DNA from: Icerya purchasi
Taxonomy: Eukaryota; Arthropoda; Insecta; Hemiptera; Monophlebidae
Direction of reading: 5' to 3'
DNA length: 64,000 nucleotides
Assembly (NCBI GenBank): GCA_039619475.1
Contig: CM077115.1
Location: 448,621,292-448,685,291, forward strand
This document shows, piece by piece, positions 55,801-61,619 of this stretch. A model generated the notes under the pieces. It was not told the origin of the DNA, did no database searches, and worked only from the letters and a program-made list of their open reading frames with translations. The first letter of the stretch is position 1. Each line of letters opens with the position of its first letter. The translations under genes and the position numbers were made by a program.

Positions 55801-58800
55801 AAGTTTCCGATATTTTTATAAAAGTAATAATAATAATAATAATAAGCAGCCATAACACTCCTATATTATCAATTAAATTCTTTGTAATTTTTTTTTCTAT
55901 AATAAGAGTGTGTCTCACTTCATTCTAAAAATAAAAAAAAATAAAAATATTATTTCCATAACAGATTACGTCTTAATTACACTAATTCTTGATTTATTGA
56001 AGCGGAGATTCCCATATTTAAAACAAATTCGTGTTTTAACATATCAAAATTACCTATCCCATAGTTATATTTATTCGCTGCAAAATACTTTGAGCTCATC
56101 TACAAAACGACGACCGATGCTACTCATTTCCTTATAATACACGTAAAATTCCCGTTTCCAAAACAGATCTTGTTCTATTTATTTTCAAACTCCACGCATT
56201 ATCAGATATAGCGTGAAAACTTAACACTTCAAATTCGTCCTCGAACAAAACTTTATAGCGTGTTAATTTACTATACACCCTACACTGCTCTTAGTAAAAA
56301 TCGTCCCCATCAGTTCAAATTAGCGCACAATTATGGTTGTTCAGAATTGAATTACGGATGAAGCGATAATTTTTGAACTAATAACGATAACCCGAACAAA
56401 CTTATACTAATAATGTAATGTAATGATAATAATGGGCAATAAACAAAAGTAAGAAATATAGATTTTATCTTAACATTTTAGAAATTATTTAAAAATAAAA
56501 TATTTAATAAAAAATTATAGCTAGCAGTCAAATAACTTTTTTTTTGTGAATCACTTTTTTTTTTTTTTTTAATATTGGCTTCTTTTTTGTAACGAAATAG
56601 TTATAAATATTGTAAAAAAGAAATATTTTCATTCATTTTTAATTGTGAAATTCTAATTTATAAAATCTGAACAATCAACCGAGATATAGAAGCAAAGCTG
56701 TATTTTACCATTTCAGCTATGCATAATGAGGGATGTGATCGTATAAGGGTACAAATTGTTTTATTTTTAAAAATTCTCAATTACACGTTTTTTAAAATGG
56801 ATAACAAATTTTCCGAGTTATTAATTTTAATCGTTCATTCTTTTAATCGTTAAAAACATCACAGTTAATTATTAATCAAAATTGATAATTAACATAAAAT
56901 TGTTCACCGAACGAGATACAGACTGAAGATGTATGTTGTAAAGCAATCATGGATTGTTACGATTAAACTAAAAATAAACTCTACAGCATAAAAACGGTAA
57001 AATGACGGCTTTTAAACCTTACAAATGCATTTTTAGTCATCCGAGTAAAAAACTAATCCTGTGAATAAACTTAAAGCGAAGAGAAACTTACTAAACAGAC
57101 TTCGTAGTTCCGGGAGTGAATAGCATTATTACTGGTAACCAAATTCCACGAGAATAAAAGCCTGGTTGATTTGATATGCCGGGACCGGATGAAATATTAT
57201 TTGGGTGCGGTGTATGAGTCTGACCGTACGTGCCGGCTAAATGATATAAATAAAAAGGCATACGATTAATACGATAATTATAGGAAACTTTTTATTATTG
57301 CGTGTTTCATATTTAGGCAAATACGCGACAAACCCAACGTTTTTTACTGTAAAATTATCATTTAAAATAGAGTTTTAATAAAACCTTTATAAGATAAGGA
57401 ATAGCTGAAAATTATTTTAAAAAAAAATTAAAACTAAAAAAACTTTTAATAAAAAGTGGTTAAACAAGAATTCAAATTTTTCTTCTTAAATTATATACAT
57501 ATGTCCTGAAAAATATACAATTATGTTAACTCAAGCAACGATTAATAATAAACTTTATATTCAATTTTAAATTTGTAATAAGGTTTGATATTATTTTGTT
57601 CCCATATTTATTATTTTCCTGTCTATTAACAATGTGAACTATACTGCGATACGATGTGAATCACTTAAGCGCATATACAATTCAACGTACATCTGCGAAA
57701 AAAAAAATGTTCCCTTAATCAGTAACAGAACCCTGTATTTTAAATCATTAAAAAAAAACAAACAAACGAAGTAATGAATGTAATCTATAGTTTTATACCG
57801 CATGAAAATAGAAAGAAAAAATTTAAAAATAAAAAAGTAATACTCCGATATTATTTTGAGTTTAATTAAAATTTCAGTGAAATAATTTATAAATGAGAAT
57901 TATAATTAATAATATTATAAACTGTAATATAAGGATATATTGCAAGAACACTCTACTTATTCCTCTTAAAAACGTAACTAAACTAGAAATTTATTTAAAA
58001 CACTCGGTAAAAAAGATTTTCTTCTCAACGTAAATGTACACAGATTAAATTCTATTTACTGACAATATCCACTTTAATTGTTTTACCACTTTTTTTAGAA
58101 ATATATATATATATATATATATATATCGAAGGATAATAATTCTACTCATAATAAAGAATCTTTCAACATCCTGTTTGTTAATTATAAAATATAGTGATTT
58201 ATAACAACTATGAAAATATAACAAACAAATGTAAGAATAAAATGAAGGCTTACTTAGAAACGTCTCCGGGTAGTATAGCACATCATCAGCTAAGAACACG
58301 ACTCGCTATGTGTGATCAGAAATAAATTCTAAATCACACTCAAGATTTAGAATTTGTTTCTGATCACACATAGCGAGTCGTGTTCTTAGCTGATGATGTG
58401 CTATACCACCCGGAGACGTTTCTAAGTAAGCCTTCATTTTATTCTTCGAATTTGTTTGTTATATTTTGATAGTTGTTATAAATTACTAAATTCTACTCAT
58501 ATTTGTGTTTTTACCACATTTACGTAATGTTCTTAAAAATAATTGTATAAATTTTAAAAAATTAAAAGAACAAATAACAATTTAATTATCGGTAAAATAA
58601 TTTGACATAAAACTATCTGCGTGCCAGAAACACAAAACATATTTTTTATTTATATTTTAATTGGTATATTATTATTTAATGCGCTGTTACTACTTGTAGC
58701 ATAAAGCTGTAGTACGTTATTAAAAACAGATAAACAGGGGGAAAAAAAGTGACATTAAAGAAAAGAATAATTCGTGATAAATTGCACAACATTGAAAAAT

Positions 58801-61619
58801 ATACTTTACATAATCAAAAAAAAAAAAATAAATAAAAATAAATATAAGTTTTACTTCATCTACGCTAGTTCCGTTCCACAGTTAGTTCAATCGTTATTAC
58901 TACAATCATTAATAATTCATATTAATTTTATTTTCATACCGTGAGCTTAATTTCAAATAATTTTAAGTAGTTAATAAGAAGCAAGATGAAACTTATTACT
59001 AAAAGCAAAACAAAAGCAGAGAAGTCAAAATTTAAAATCTTAAATCGTTTAAACGAGTCTATTTTTCCAACGAACATTCGACTAAATATTTGACCAAATT
59101 TAAATTATAAACAAGAGTAATAACCAAACCGTCATAAAATAAATCAAAAAAATCAAAAAAATAAAATAATAATTAAAAAATGCGTCGGAGTTGAGAAATT
59201 AGTCAATATCGTAATGTATGATTATAAACTGTAATACTGTTTCGCACGCGCGAATTATTAAAAACAAAACAAAATACACCAAAACAACAGTAAATTATCT
59301 GTGATTTTATTTTTTTTCAAAAATCTATCGACGCCTGCATAATTAAAAAAATAATAATAATAGAATTTGATATAAAATAACTACAAACACTCAACCCTGT
59401 TCGGTTATTTAATTTAGTAAAGGGGATCAAAGTAGGAAAAAAAAAAAAAGAAATATTTCGAAAGTTAGGATGGAAACTATTGTGTCTCAATTACCTTTTT
59501 AGTCATCCGATTTCTGATCATTAGTTTAAAAAAAATTATTCCAATTTGGTCGAATTTGATAAAAAAACGTCATATTTTCGATAGAAATGGTTGGATGGAA
59601 ACCTGACGAGACATACATACAACCAAATTGTAAAATATGTAGCATGATAATCAGATGATTTTATTCATTCATCATCGTCTCATCCGCGTGTGTATCATGT
59701 TTATTGAATTTTCGAACGATTAAATCAGTTTCGATATTATGAACGTGTTTTTTATACTCTTTTTTTTTTTTTTTTAATTGATTTTGTTAACATTATTTGA
59801 ACTACTTTGTTAATTCGGTAATCGTAACTTAAAATTTATAATTAGTAATGAAATTAAGCGAATCATAATTACTATCCAAATACCAATATCACGGCGTTAA
59901 TCAGATAGTCTGCAACAAATCTGATATGCGACCAGTCTAACACCAAATCGAAAAATGCATACAGCATTTTTAAATTTCAAAAGGAAATAGTAATGATGGA
60001 TCGATACAGATTTAATAATTAAAAATTAAACAATTAATGGAATATTAACGAAGAAAAAAAAAAAGAAAAGACGACAAAGAACACTGTAATATACGAAGAG
60101 AGGTTAATCCATTAATCAGCCCCGCAACACACTGAACCGTTGATCGATCGTATAGGTATTTAAATTTTGAAACCTTCTGCAAGTTTCCTTTGCAAAACAT
60201 CAAGGGAGTTACTTAAACCGAAGGAAATAATAGGGAGAACGCGTTAGGGCCCCAACCGAAAATTGAAATGTAATTTTAAATAAAGAAAATTATTTTTTTT
60301 TTAAAGTTAAAGTATAGAATTATTCAATTTCAATTACTAAGAAGAATAAACGTGTAATGTATCAAAAACTTGGAATCGTGATTGCGCAATGTGAAAATAA
60401 ACATAATCAAAAGAAATGATCTTGTTTTTTCTCCCAGTATTACCGAATTCTTCATAATCGTATAGTCGATGCATTTTAATAAAATGAAAAATTCTCGTCT
60501 ATATTTTTGTTTTCTATTTTATAAATGAATAAAATTAAAAAATAAACCTAAATCTGAGTCAACTAAATTACAACTTGTAAAAATAAATAAAACTAAACAT
60601 TAAAAGGATTTTTTTTTTTCACGACGAAATTCATTATTTTCAGTAAAAACACCTAACGGTCCTTTTTATTCGAACTTTACTCGTATAATCTTTAACGGAA
60701 GAAATCATGATAATAACATTGGTTAATGGCTGATTATCAGTAAAAACAAAAACCACTACGTGACTTCACTGAAACGCTAGGGAACTGAGGATGACGATTA
60801 TTTATTTATTGTAGTAATTTTAACAAGGTAATTGACCAGTGTGCAAAAATGACGCGAACTGGCGAAAAATGAAATAAAATTTAATTTAAAAAAAAACAGT
60901 TTAATGGGTATGACGGAATTAAAAGTTTTATTAAAACCTTTTGAAGATTAAAAACAACACTCTCATTTTAGTCGCGTAATAATTATCGATAACCGAGTTT
61001 TATTTTGAAAAAAGTGTACTCTCAAAAACTATAAAAATACAGAATATTATGTCTGCAAACGTACGTAAATTAGCCGGTACAAACTGCGAGCAATTAAAAA
61101 GCGACTGAACATAGTTTCCCAAACAATTTACAATTTCCTTGAATATATTGGTACTGTGTGTTTTTAAATCGTAACACTCGCAGAACGATATTAACAGATC
61201 CGGCTGTACAGATAGCTTATGCAGTACCTCTAGTGCGACAGAACGTTGCCAAGCAGGCTTGTCTGGTTCAACAAATTTCAGTATGAGAGACAAAAAAATC
61301 TCGCATTCAGTCACCTAGAAACGATAAGAGTGCATATTTACTAAAAGGACCTGATAATACTACAACTACTATTACTACTGTCTGTTAGAATTTATATTTA
61401 ATTTTTTTCTACCACACTTACAAGTATCTCGTGATATTTTTGCACCAGTGCGGTAACTACCCGTAAAAGACGAATACTAATCGGAAAGTACGGCTTGTCC
61501 GCTAACATCGCTTGACTATTGCTCGGCACGCCGTAATTACGGTATTTAATATTCGGCGAGAACAGCTTAATGATTAAGGCGCAAACGCGTTCTTTTAGGA
61601 GGAATTTAAATTCCGGGTG
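11497..61619 (-). CDS. MON2: MON2 homologue, 24 exons, 5' end outside the window
   Basis: MON2 is a large cytosolic/peripheral Golgi protein related to the BIG/GBF Sec7 family but lacking the Sec7 catalytic domain. It acts in endosome-to-Golgi and trans-Golgi traffic. Exons on the minus strand, 5' to 3': 61422-61619, 61065-61314, 57092-57236, 52078-52386, 50899-51050, 48763-48903, 47300-47427, 43999-44241, 42695-42907, 36975-37141, 35546-35708, 35015-35159, 33359-33480, 32500-32631, 30785-30919, 27170-27441, 24193-24352, 22483-22602, 19418-19564, 19036-19223, 18662-18837, 15766-16003, 13379-13458, 11497-11666. All introns are GT-AG, phases match at each junction, and the total is 4194 nt ending in TAA. 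The translation follows remembered animal MON2 from the HUS-like region ([12 protein letters not shown]) to the C-terminus. Roughly the first 200-300 residues (DCB domain) are missing to the right. The assignment rests on family memory; no search was run. Confidence 0.93.
12178..12734 (-). pseudogene. Decayed gag/ORF1-like protein of a retroelement
   Basis: Within the last MON2 intron, same strand. A 121-codon frame (12734-12369) is followed in another frame by 12360-12178. The pattern [50 protein letters not shown], then [19 protein letters not shown], resembles the gag-like nucleic-acid-binding ORF found next to some insect non-LTR elements. There is at least one frameshift. No RT is seen nearby. 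The family resemblance is from memory and moderate. Confidence 0.5.
12738..12761. repeat. Perfect 10-bp GC-rich hairpin
   Basis: GATCGGCGAG, a 4-nt ACAG loop, then CTCGCCGATC. It lies 3 bp upstream (in minus-strand sense) of the first ATG of the gag-like frame and is unusually GC-rich for the region. Confidence 0.8.
13379..13458 (-). CDS. MON2: MON2 exon w
   Basis: 80 nt, the shortest exon. One base completes Arg, then [19 protein letters not shown] and LKKTPEK. It ends in phase 1 at donor GTAATT. It matches the [20 protein letters not shown] block. Confidence 0.94.
14040..15060 (-). pseudogene. Decayed LINE, RT end and C-terminal tail
   Basis: Reading the minus strand, 15060-14880 gives [11 protein letters not shown], where YADD would be expected, then [19 protein letters not shown]. 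14690-14560 gives [19 protein letters not shown]. 14390-14040 gives [13 protein letters not shown] and a [15 protein letters not shown] cysteine motif. The order RT active site, thumb, C-terminal zinc tail is that of a non-LTR element; frames are broken repeatedly. Confidence 0.5.
15068..15385 (+). mobile_element. Mariner-like element, 5' part
   Basis: Begins TTACGAGGGTCGTCTCAAAA GTAAGTTCCACC, typical of mariner terminal repeats. It continues with a spacer and the start of a transposase-like frame ([15 protein letters not shown] then AAEIYREFA). It is cut off after about 320 bp. Confidence 0.65.
15766..16003 (-). CDS. MON2: MON2 exon v
   Basis: 238 nt, starting two bases into an Arg codon and ending in phase 2. 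It encodes [17 protein letters not shown], then a polar segment, [17 protein letters not shown] and [15 protein letters not shown]. The last motif is nearly identical across MON2 proteins. Donor GTATTA follows CCACG. Confidence 0.95.
17122..17167 (-). ncRNA. Hammerhead-ribozyme-like motif
   Basis: On the minus strand: GCTT, CTGATGA (17161-17155), an 18-nt spacer, CGAAACGTT (17136-17128), then AAGTG. GCTT can pair with AAGT to form stem I. The spacer gives only a weak stem II. Core bases CUGAUGA and GAAA are intact, and the palindromic ACGT after GAA could make the short stem III only in a dimer. Confidence 0.45.
17225..18545 (+). pseudogene. Decayed LINE reverse transcriptase
   Basis: 17309-17350 gives [22 protein letters not shown] sequence. 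17581-17800 gives [25 protein letters not shown] standing for the DYKKAFD motif, and [12 protein letters not shown], standing for G.RQGC.LSP. 18190-18290 gives [15 protein letters not shown], a typical C-terminal motif. There are multiple stops and deletions. It runs opposite to MON2. Confidence 0.65.
18662..18837 (-). CDS. MON2: MON2 exon u
   Basis: 176 nt. One base completes a Leu codon, then [36 protein letters not shown] and [12 protein letters not shown]. It ends in phase 1 at donor GTAAGT. The acceptor ATAATAG lacks a long pyrimidine tract but is the only one that fits phase and homology. Confidence 0.9.
19036..19223 (-). CDS. MON2: MON2 exon t
   Basis: 188 nt, phase 0 in and phase 2 out at donor GTATGT. 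It encodes [31 protein letters not shown] and [19 protein letters not shown]. It is separated from its neighbours by two short introns of 194 and 198 nt. Confidence 0.94.
19418..19564 (-). CDS. MON2: MON2 exon s
   Basis: 49 codons, phase 0 at both ends, donor GTAATT. It encodes [19 protein letters not shown], then YKQT and [10 protein letters not shown]. The NYVPF.E..L motif is diagnostic of MON2. Confidence 0.94.
20283..20407. repeat. Foldback with two head-to-head hammerhead-like motifs
   Basis: Arms 20283-20317 and 20373-20407 are near-complementary (TTAGAAAGAATT..TTGCTTAACGTTTC). The right half reads GCTTCTGATGA...GGAAACGTTAAGC on plus; stem I GCTT/AAGC is perfect. The left half reads CTGATTAC GGTCAG...CTGTCC GAAACG on minus with a good stem II. 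Confidence 0.6.
20444..22016 (+). mobile_element. Complete TTAA-flanked DNA transposon, 1.57 kb
   Basis: Inverted termini GGGGTAATATCACCTTG and CGAGGTGATATTACCTC (the two copies differ at two positions) are each flanked by TTAA (20440-20443, 22017-22020). Inside, the plus-strand frame 21049-21312 has [34 protein letters not shown] and YFNDG. From memory these resemble the C-terminal part of the transposases of Mutator-like/Kolobok elements. A basic RMRRRK segment follows in another frame. TTAA duplication favours Kolobok or piggyBac. It is a deleted, non-coding derivative, with a (TA)n tract at 20824-20845. Confidence 0.75.
21049..21312 (+). pseudogene. Transposase C-terminal fragment of the TTAA element
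   Basis: An 87-codon frame with the [19 protein letters not shown] core. The reading continues after a frameshift at about 21300 ([12 protein letters not shown]). The start codon here is incidental; the upstream transposase is deleted. An identical frame lies on the minus strand at 5240-4977. Confidence 0.65.
22483..22602 (-). CDS. MON2: MON2 exon r
   Basis: 40 codons, phase 0 at both ends. It encodes [17 protein letters not shown] and [13 protein letters not shown], corresponding to the FDQLLAFVEFSCKPPQY block. It is short and less conserved, but the phase and order fit. Confidence 0.88.
22603..24192 (-). other. MON2 intron 1.6 kb
   Basis: Contains a short inverted-repeat element at about 23163-23397 and a long T tract (23139-23160). 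Nothing else recognised. Confidence 0.65.
23163..23397. repeat. Short inverted-repeat element
   Basis: CATGGATATGTTTTTGGGCT near 23165 faces AGTCCAAAAACACATATCCA TGC near 23372-23394; the arms differ by an inserted base and one substitution. The interior includes GATGACGTCATCATTG. The size and form suggest a MITE, but no target duplication was identified. Confidence 0.55.
24193..24352 (-). CDS. MON2: MON2 exon q
   Basis: 160 nt. One base completes a Gln codon; then [36 protein letters not shown] and [13 protein letters not shown]. The last part matches the SLQEAVL.ALDVLQ region of MON2. The acceptor is AATAG and the exon ends in phase 0 at donor GTAATA. Confidence 0.91.
24600..25130. repeat. 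530-bp imperfect foldback
   Basis: The left arm (24600-24790) read in reverse matches the right arm (24930-25130): TTTACGTAG.TGAAATGTA, TTAAAACAAGTTATAAAAAC and GTTAAAAAATNATGAA segments. Both arms carry a similar potential peptide (LKQVIKT.SL....KN), on minus and plus respectively, so it may be a head-to-head duplication of a decayed coding region. Confidence 0.65.
25328..25750. repeat. Clustered copies of the ATTACAACGTAATTC repeat
   Basis: TATTAATTACAACGTAATTC begins at about 25331 and again near 25434, each followed by CCCATTTGAAAAAATATCCC-like text and several TTTTATGTAACGAAAAA units. The last copy ends GCAAGAGGGGTCAAGGGGCA. Confidence 0.7.
26440..26960 (-). pseudogene. Mariner/Tc1-like transposase C-terminal remnant
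   Basis: The minus strand gives [11 protein letters not shown], standing where YSPDLAP.DF occurs in mariner-type transposases, then [19 protein letters not shown] and [10 protein letters not shown], like the EGDYFE C-terminus. Stops and frameshifts are present throughout. Confidence 0.55.
27170..27441 (-). CDS. MON2: MON2 exon p
   Basis: 272 nt, phase 0 in and phase 2 out. It encodes [28 protein letters not shown] and [17 protein letters not shown], then EYMQP. The linker between the first two blocks is much shorter than in vertebrates. Donor GTTAGT was chosen over GTATAA four bases downstream because only the former joins exon q in frame. Confidence 0.92.
27442..30784 (-). other. MON2 intron 3.3 kb
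   Basis: AT-rich with several A/T runs. Small open frames are scattered through it, but none resembles a known protein. No mobile element recognised. Confidence 0.6.
30785..30919 (-). CDS. MON2: MON2 exon o
   Basis: 45 codons, phase 0 at both ends, donor GTACGT. It encodes [34 protein letters not shown] and LALSVNNE, matching the VLTLAGVARIFN region of MON2. Confidence 0.94.
31296..31710 (+). mobile_element. tRNA-derived SINE
   Basis: The head has a Pol III A box (TGGCCTAGTGAC, 31304-31315) and B box (GGCTCGATACC, 31348-31358) at tRNA-like spacing. A roughly 340-bp non-tRNA body, notably GC-richer than the surroundings, follows. The body contains GTCTCGCCACTGGTAACCTG and TCTTCTAACTC...GAATTAGAAGATA, a small hairpin. 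The 3' boundary is approximate. Confidence 0.7.
31735..32140. mobile_element. Inverted-repeat element of the ATTACAACGTAATTC family
   Basis: Left end TATTAATTACAACGTAATTC TTAGGCTATCCCCCATTAG; the right end read in reverse is TATTAATACAGCGTAATTCTCTTAGGCTACC... The interior has at least four degenerate units of GTTACATAAAATTGNGACATTTTT. It is a non-autonomous element without coding capacity. Confidence 0.65.
32150..32230. repeat. Fragment of the TTAA transposon interior
   Basis: GGATTCGGTACTTGTAGCGC and CTATCTATTGACGACGTTCG AGTTAGAAAATATTCTCCGG are diverged from 20868-20930. It is about 80 bp and clearly older than the two long copies. Confidence 0.7.
32500..32631 (-). CDS. MON2: MON2 exon n
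   Basis: 44 codons, phase 0 at both ends. It encodes [17 protein letters not shown] followed by [20 protein letters not shown], a diagnostic MON2 motif. Confidence 0.95.
32632..33358 (-). other. MON2 intron 727 bp
   Basis: AT-rich intron; nothing recognised. Confidence 0.65.
33359..33480 (-). CDS. MON2: MON2 exon m
   Basis: 122 nt, starting two bases into a Ser codon and ending in phase 0. It encodes [19 protein letters not shown] and [20 protein letters not shown]. The [15 protein letters not shown] motif is near-invariant in MON2. Confidence 0.95.
34100..34550 (+). pseudogene. Penelope-like 3' tail, second copy
   Basis: Starts with [17 protein letters not shown] coding debris (compare WRPVVSLLKKS on the minus strand at 1895-2055). 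It then shares the non-coding order of 3880-4290, ending in TATGAACCACGAAAATCCGT. It contains the best hammerhead-like motif of the window. Confidence 0.5.
34402..34449 (+). ncRNA. Hammerhead-ribozyme-like motif with strong stem II
   Basis: CTGATGA at 34410-34416, then C, then GAAC TGTGTG TAA ACAC GTTC (stem II: GAAC/GTTC plus GUGU/ACAC), then GAAACGTTAAG. Stem I is weak here (GTTT/AAGT with wobbles). The C between CTGATGA and stem II departs from the standard G10.1-C11.1 pair, so activity is uncertain. Penelope-like elements are known to carry hammerheads. Confidence 0.5.
35015..35159 (-). CDS. MON2: MON2 exon l
   Basis: 145 nt, phase 0 in and phase 1 out at donor GTAGGA. It encodes [18 protein letters not shown], a variable linker, then [14 protein letters not shown]. 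The donor was fixed by the match of the next exon ([11 protein letters not shown]) in the required phase. Confidence 0.92.
35160..35545 (-). other. MON2 intron 386 bp
   Basis: AT-rich intron; nothing recognised. Confidence 0.7.
35546..35708 (-). CDS. MON2: MON2 exon k
   Basis: 163 nt. One base completes a Gly codon, then come [35 protein letters not shown] and [12 protein letters not shown]. This is one of the most conserved stretches of MON2 (DUF1981/HDS-like region). It ends in phase 0 at donor GTATTG. Confidence 0.95.
35709..36974 (-). other. MON2 intron 1.3 kb
   Basis: Contains an (AAT)n tract at about 36452-36480. No element recognised. Confidence 0.7.
36975..37141 (-). CDS. MON2: MON2 exon j
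   Basis: 167 nt, phase 0 in and phase 2 out. It encodes [36 protein letters not shown] and [17 protein letters not shown], matching the block that precedes the ESLIR segment. The donor is GTAATT after ACGG. Confidence 0.93.
37481..37602. mobile_element. 122-bp element with perfect 19-bp inverted repeats
   Basis: CATGGAACATGCTTTAGCC (37481-37499) and GGCTAAAGCATGTTCCATG (37584-37602) are exact reverse complements. They flank an 84-bp interior dominated by a (TA)n tract. MITE-like; the target duplication is unclear. Confidence 0.7.
37700..39700 (+). pseudogene. LINE endonuclease-RT remnant, RTE-like
   Basis: Colinear fragments: [19 protein letters not shown] (37908-37970, end of the endonuclease linker); [65 protein letters not shown], where the catalytic YADD is lost; then the 102-codon frame 38948-39256 ([23 protein letters not shown]). 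[20 protein letters not shown] follows near the C-terminus. The 3' end is close to the GAAGAAGAAG at 39690. Stops are present in several places. Confidence 0.75.
41770..41827 (-). pseudogene. tRNA-Glu (UUC) pseudogene
   Basis: The minus strand reads TCCCATGTGGTCTTGTGGTT AGGATACCTAGTTTTCACCC AGG, which is a standard animal tRNA-Glu 5' half with anticodon TTC, followed by ATCCCGGCGTGGGAA. The acceptor stem is intact, but most of the variable and T-loop region, including the B box, is deleted. It is 58 nt instead of about 72. Confidence 0.8.
42695..42907 (-). CDS. MON2: MON2 exon i
   Basis: 71 codons, phase 0 at both ends. It encodes [40 protein letters not shown] and NPPLRENQ. The LLETGLVN and MREWG.EA motifs are characteristic of MON2. 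Confidence 0.95.
42908..43998 (-). other. MON2 intron 1.1 kb
   Basis: Contains a (TA)n microsatellite at about 43711-43740; otherwise AT-rich with nothing recognised. Confidence 0.7.
43999..44241 (-). CDS. MON2: MON2 exon h
   Basis: 81 codons, phase 0 at both ends. It encodes [38 protein letters not shown] and [19 protein letters not shown], then [13 protein letters not shown]. This is a nearly full-length match to the corresponding MON2 block. The donor is GTAATT after a CGG codon. Confidence 0.95.
44242..47299 (-). other. MON2 intron 3.1 kb
   Basis: It holds a copy of the 1-kb dispersed repeat (44385-45400), a T24 run facing an A27 run (45704-45802), another long T run at about 45423-45446 and a (TA)n tract at 46590-46611. 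Between 46620 and 47080 there is unidentified, purine-rich sequence. Confidence 0.7.
44385..45400 (+). repeat. 1-kb dispersed repeat, copy 2
   Basis: Colinear with 5820-6855, with many small indels, including the internal duplicated block (44460-44600 and 44705-44830) and the TATTAGGATTCCGTNNATTACATG end. The copy is more decayed than copy 1. Confidence 0.8.
47300..47427 (-). CDS. MON2: MON2 exon g
   Basis: 128 nt, starting two bases into a Gly codon and ending in phase 0 with Gln at donor GTTTGTG. It encodes [20 protein letters not shown] and then [18 protein letters not shown], a strongly conserved helical block of MON2. Confidence 0.94.
47428..48762 (-). other. MON2 intron 1.3 kb
   Basis: AT-rich intron; I see no gene or recognisable mobile element. 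Confidence 0.65.
48763..48903 (-). CDS. MON2: MON2 exon f
   Basis: 141 nt, phase 1 in and phase 1 out, donor GTGAGT. Most of it is a variable linker ([12 protein letters not shown]...), but it ends in [11 protein letters not shown], which matches the QQVVAVGQPL-type motif of MON2. It was located by phase and by this motif. Confidence 0.9.
48904..50898 (-). other. MON2 intron 2.0 kb
   Basis: AT-rich, with a (TA)n microsatellite at about 49829-49855 and A-runs near 49361 and 50270. No other element recognised. Confidence 0.7.
50899..51050 (-). CDS. MON2: MON2 exon e
   Basis: 152 nt encoding [17 protein letters not shown] then [20 protein letters not shown], a highly conserved MON2 segment. 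One base completes a Ser codon at the acceptor, and the exon ends in phase 1 within a Gly codon at donor GTAAAAGT. Confidence 0.93.
51051..52077 (-). other. MON2 intron 1.0 kb
   Basis: AT-rich intron; no recognisable element seen. Confidence 0.7.
52078..52386 (-). CDS. MON2: MON2 exon d with acidic stretch
   Basis: 309 nt. It opens [19 protein letters not shown] and [16 protein letters not shown], a well-conserved MON2 block. A strongly acidic low-complexity region of about 35 residues follows, rich in D and E, then [16 protein letters not shown]. The acidic part sits where the vertebrate protein has a variable, polar linker. The acceptor leaves one base to complete the Tyr codon from exon c, and the donor is GTAATT. 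Confidence 0.93.
52387..57091 (-). other. MON2 intron 4.7 kb
   Basis: It carries the pogo/Tigger-like transposon at 54194-55143 and a short GA-rich tract at 55155-55180. The remainder is AT-rich sequence in which I recognise nothing. Confidence 0.8.
54194..55143 (+). mobile_element. Pogo/Tigger-like DNA transposon, 950 bp, TA duplication
   Basis: Termini CAGTAAAATCGCGATTATCC GTG and CACGGATAATCGGGGTTTTA CTG are inverted repeats with two mismatches, each flanked by TA (54192-54193, 55144-55145). The interior at 54310-54630 encodes broken [18 protein letters not shown] and [16 protein letters not shown], resembling the acidic C-terminal tail of Tigger-type transposases. It is a deletion derivative with no DDE domain left. 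Confidence 0.82.
57092..57236 (-). CDS. MON2: MON2 exon c
   Basis: 145 nt, starting two bases into a codon and ending in phase 2 at donor GTAAGT. The first part ([12 protein letters not shown]) is a low-conservation linker. The second part, [12 protein letters not shown] then TTKSVY, corresponds to the conserved stretch just before the [10 protein letters not shown] segment of the next exon. It was too short and split to appear as a long open frame; it was found by looking for the missing MON2 segment with compatible phases. Confidence 0.87.
57237..61064 (-). other. MON2 intron 3.8 kb
   Basis: The intron is AT-rich with many homopolymer runs. It contains the 297-bp palindrome at 58192-58488 and a (TA)n tract near 58100-58126. 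I see no other gene or recognisable element. Confidence 0.8.
58192..58488. repeat. 297-bp near-perfect palindrome with hammerhead-like cores
   Basis: Arms 58192-58335 and 58344-58488 around an 8-nt loop ACACTCAA, with only a few mismatches. Each arm contains CTTAG CTGATGA...GAGACGTTT CTAAG; the CTTAG/CTAAG pair would be stem I, while the GAAA core is altered to GAGA. Confidence 0.85.
61065..61314 (-). CDS. MON2: MON2 exon b
   Basis: It starts [14 protein letters not shown] and continues through [14 protein letters not shown] and [11 protein letters not shown], matching the HUS-like region. The length is 250 nt; the exon starts in phase 0 and ends in phase 1 at donor GTACGT. The donor was chosen because it is the one that joins exon c in frame. 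The 107-nt intron before it (61315-61421) is the shortest in the gene. Confidence 0.9.
61422..61619 (-). CDS. MON2: MON2 exon a (first visible)
   Basis: Sixty-six codons, phase 0 at both ends, acceptor TTTTAG and donor GTAAGTG. It begins [12 protein letters not shown] and contains [12 protein letters not shown] and [14 protein letters not shown], the opening of the HUS/Sec7_N-like region of MON2. The upstream exon is not visible between 61620 and 64000, so it must lie past the right edge. Confidence 0.93.
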
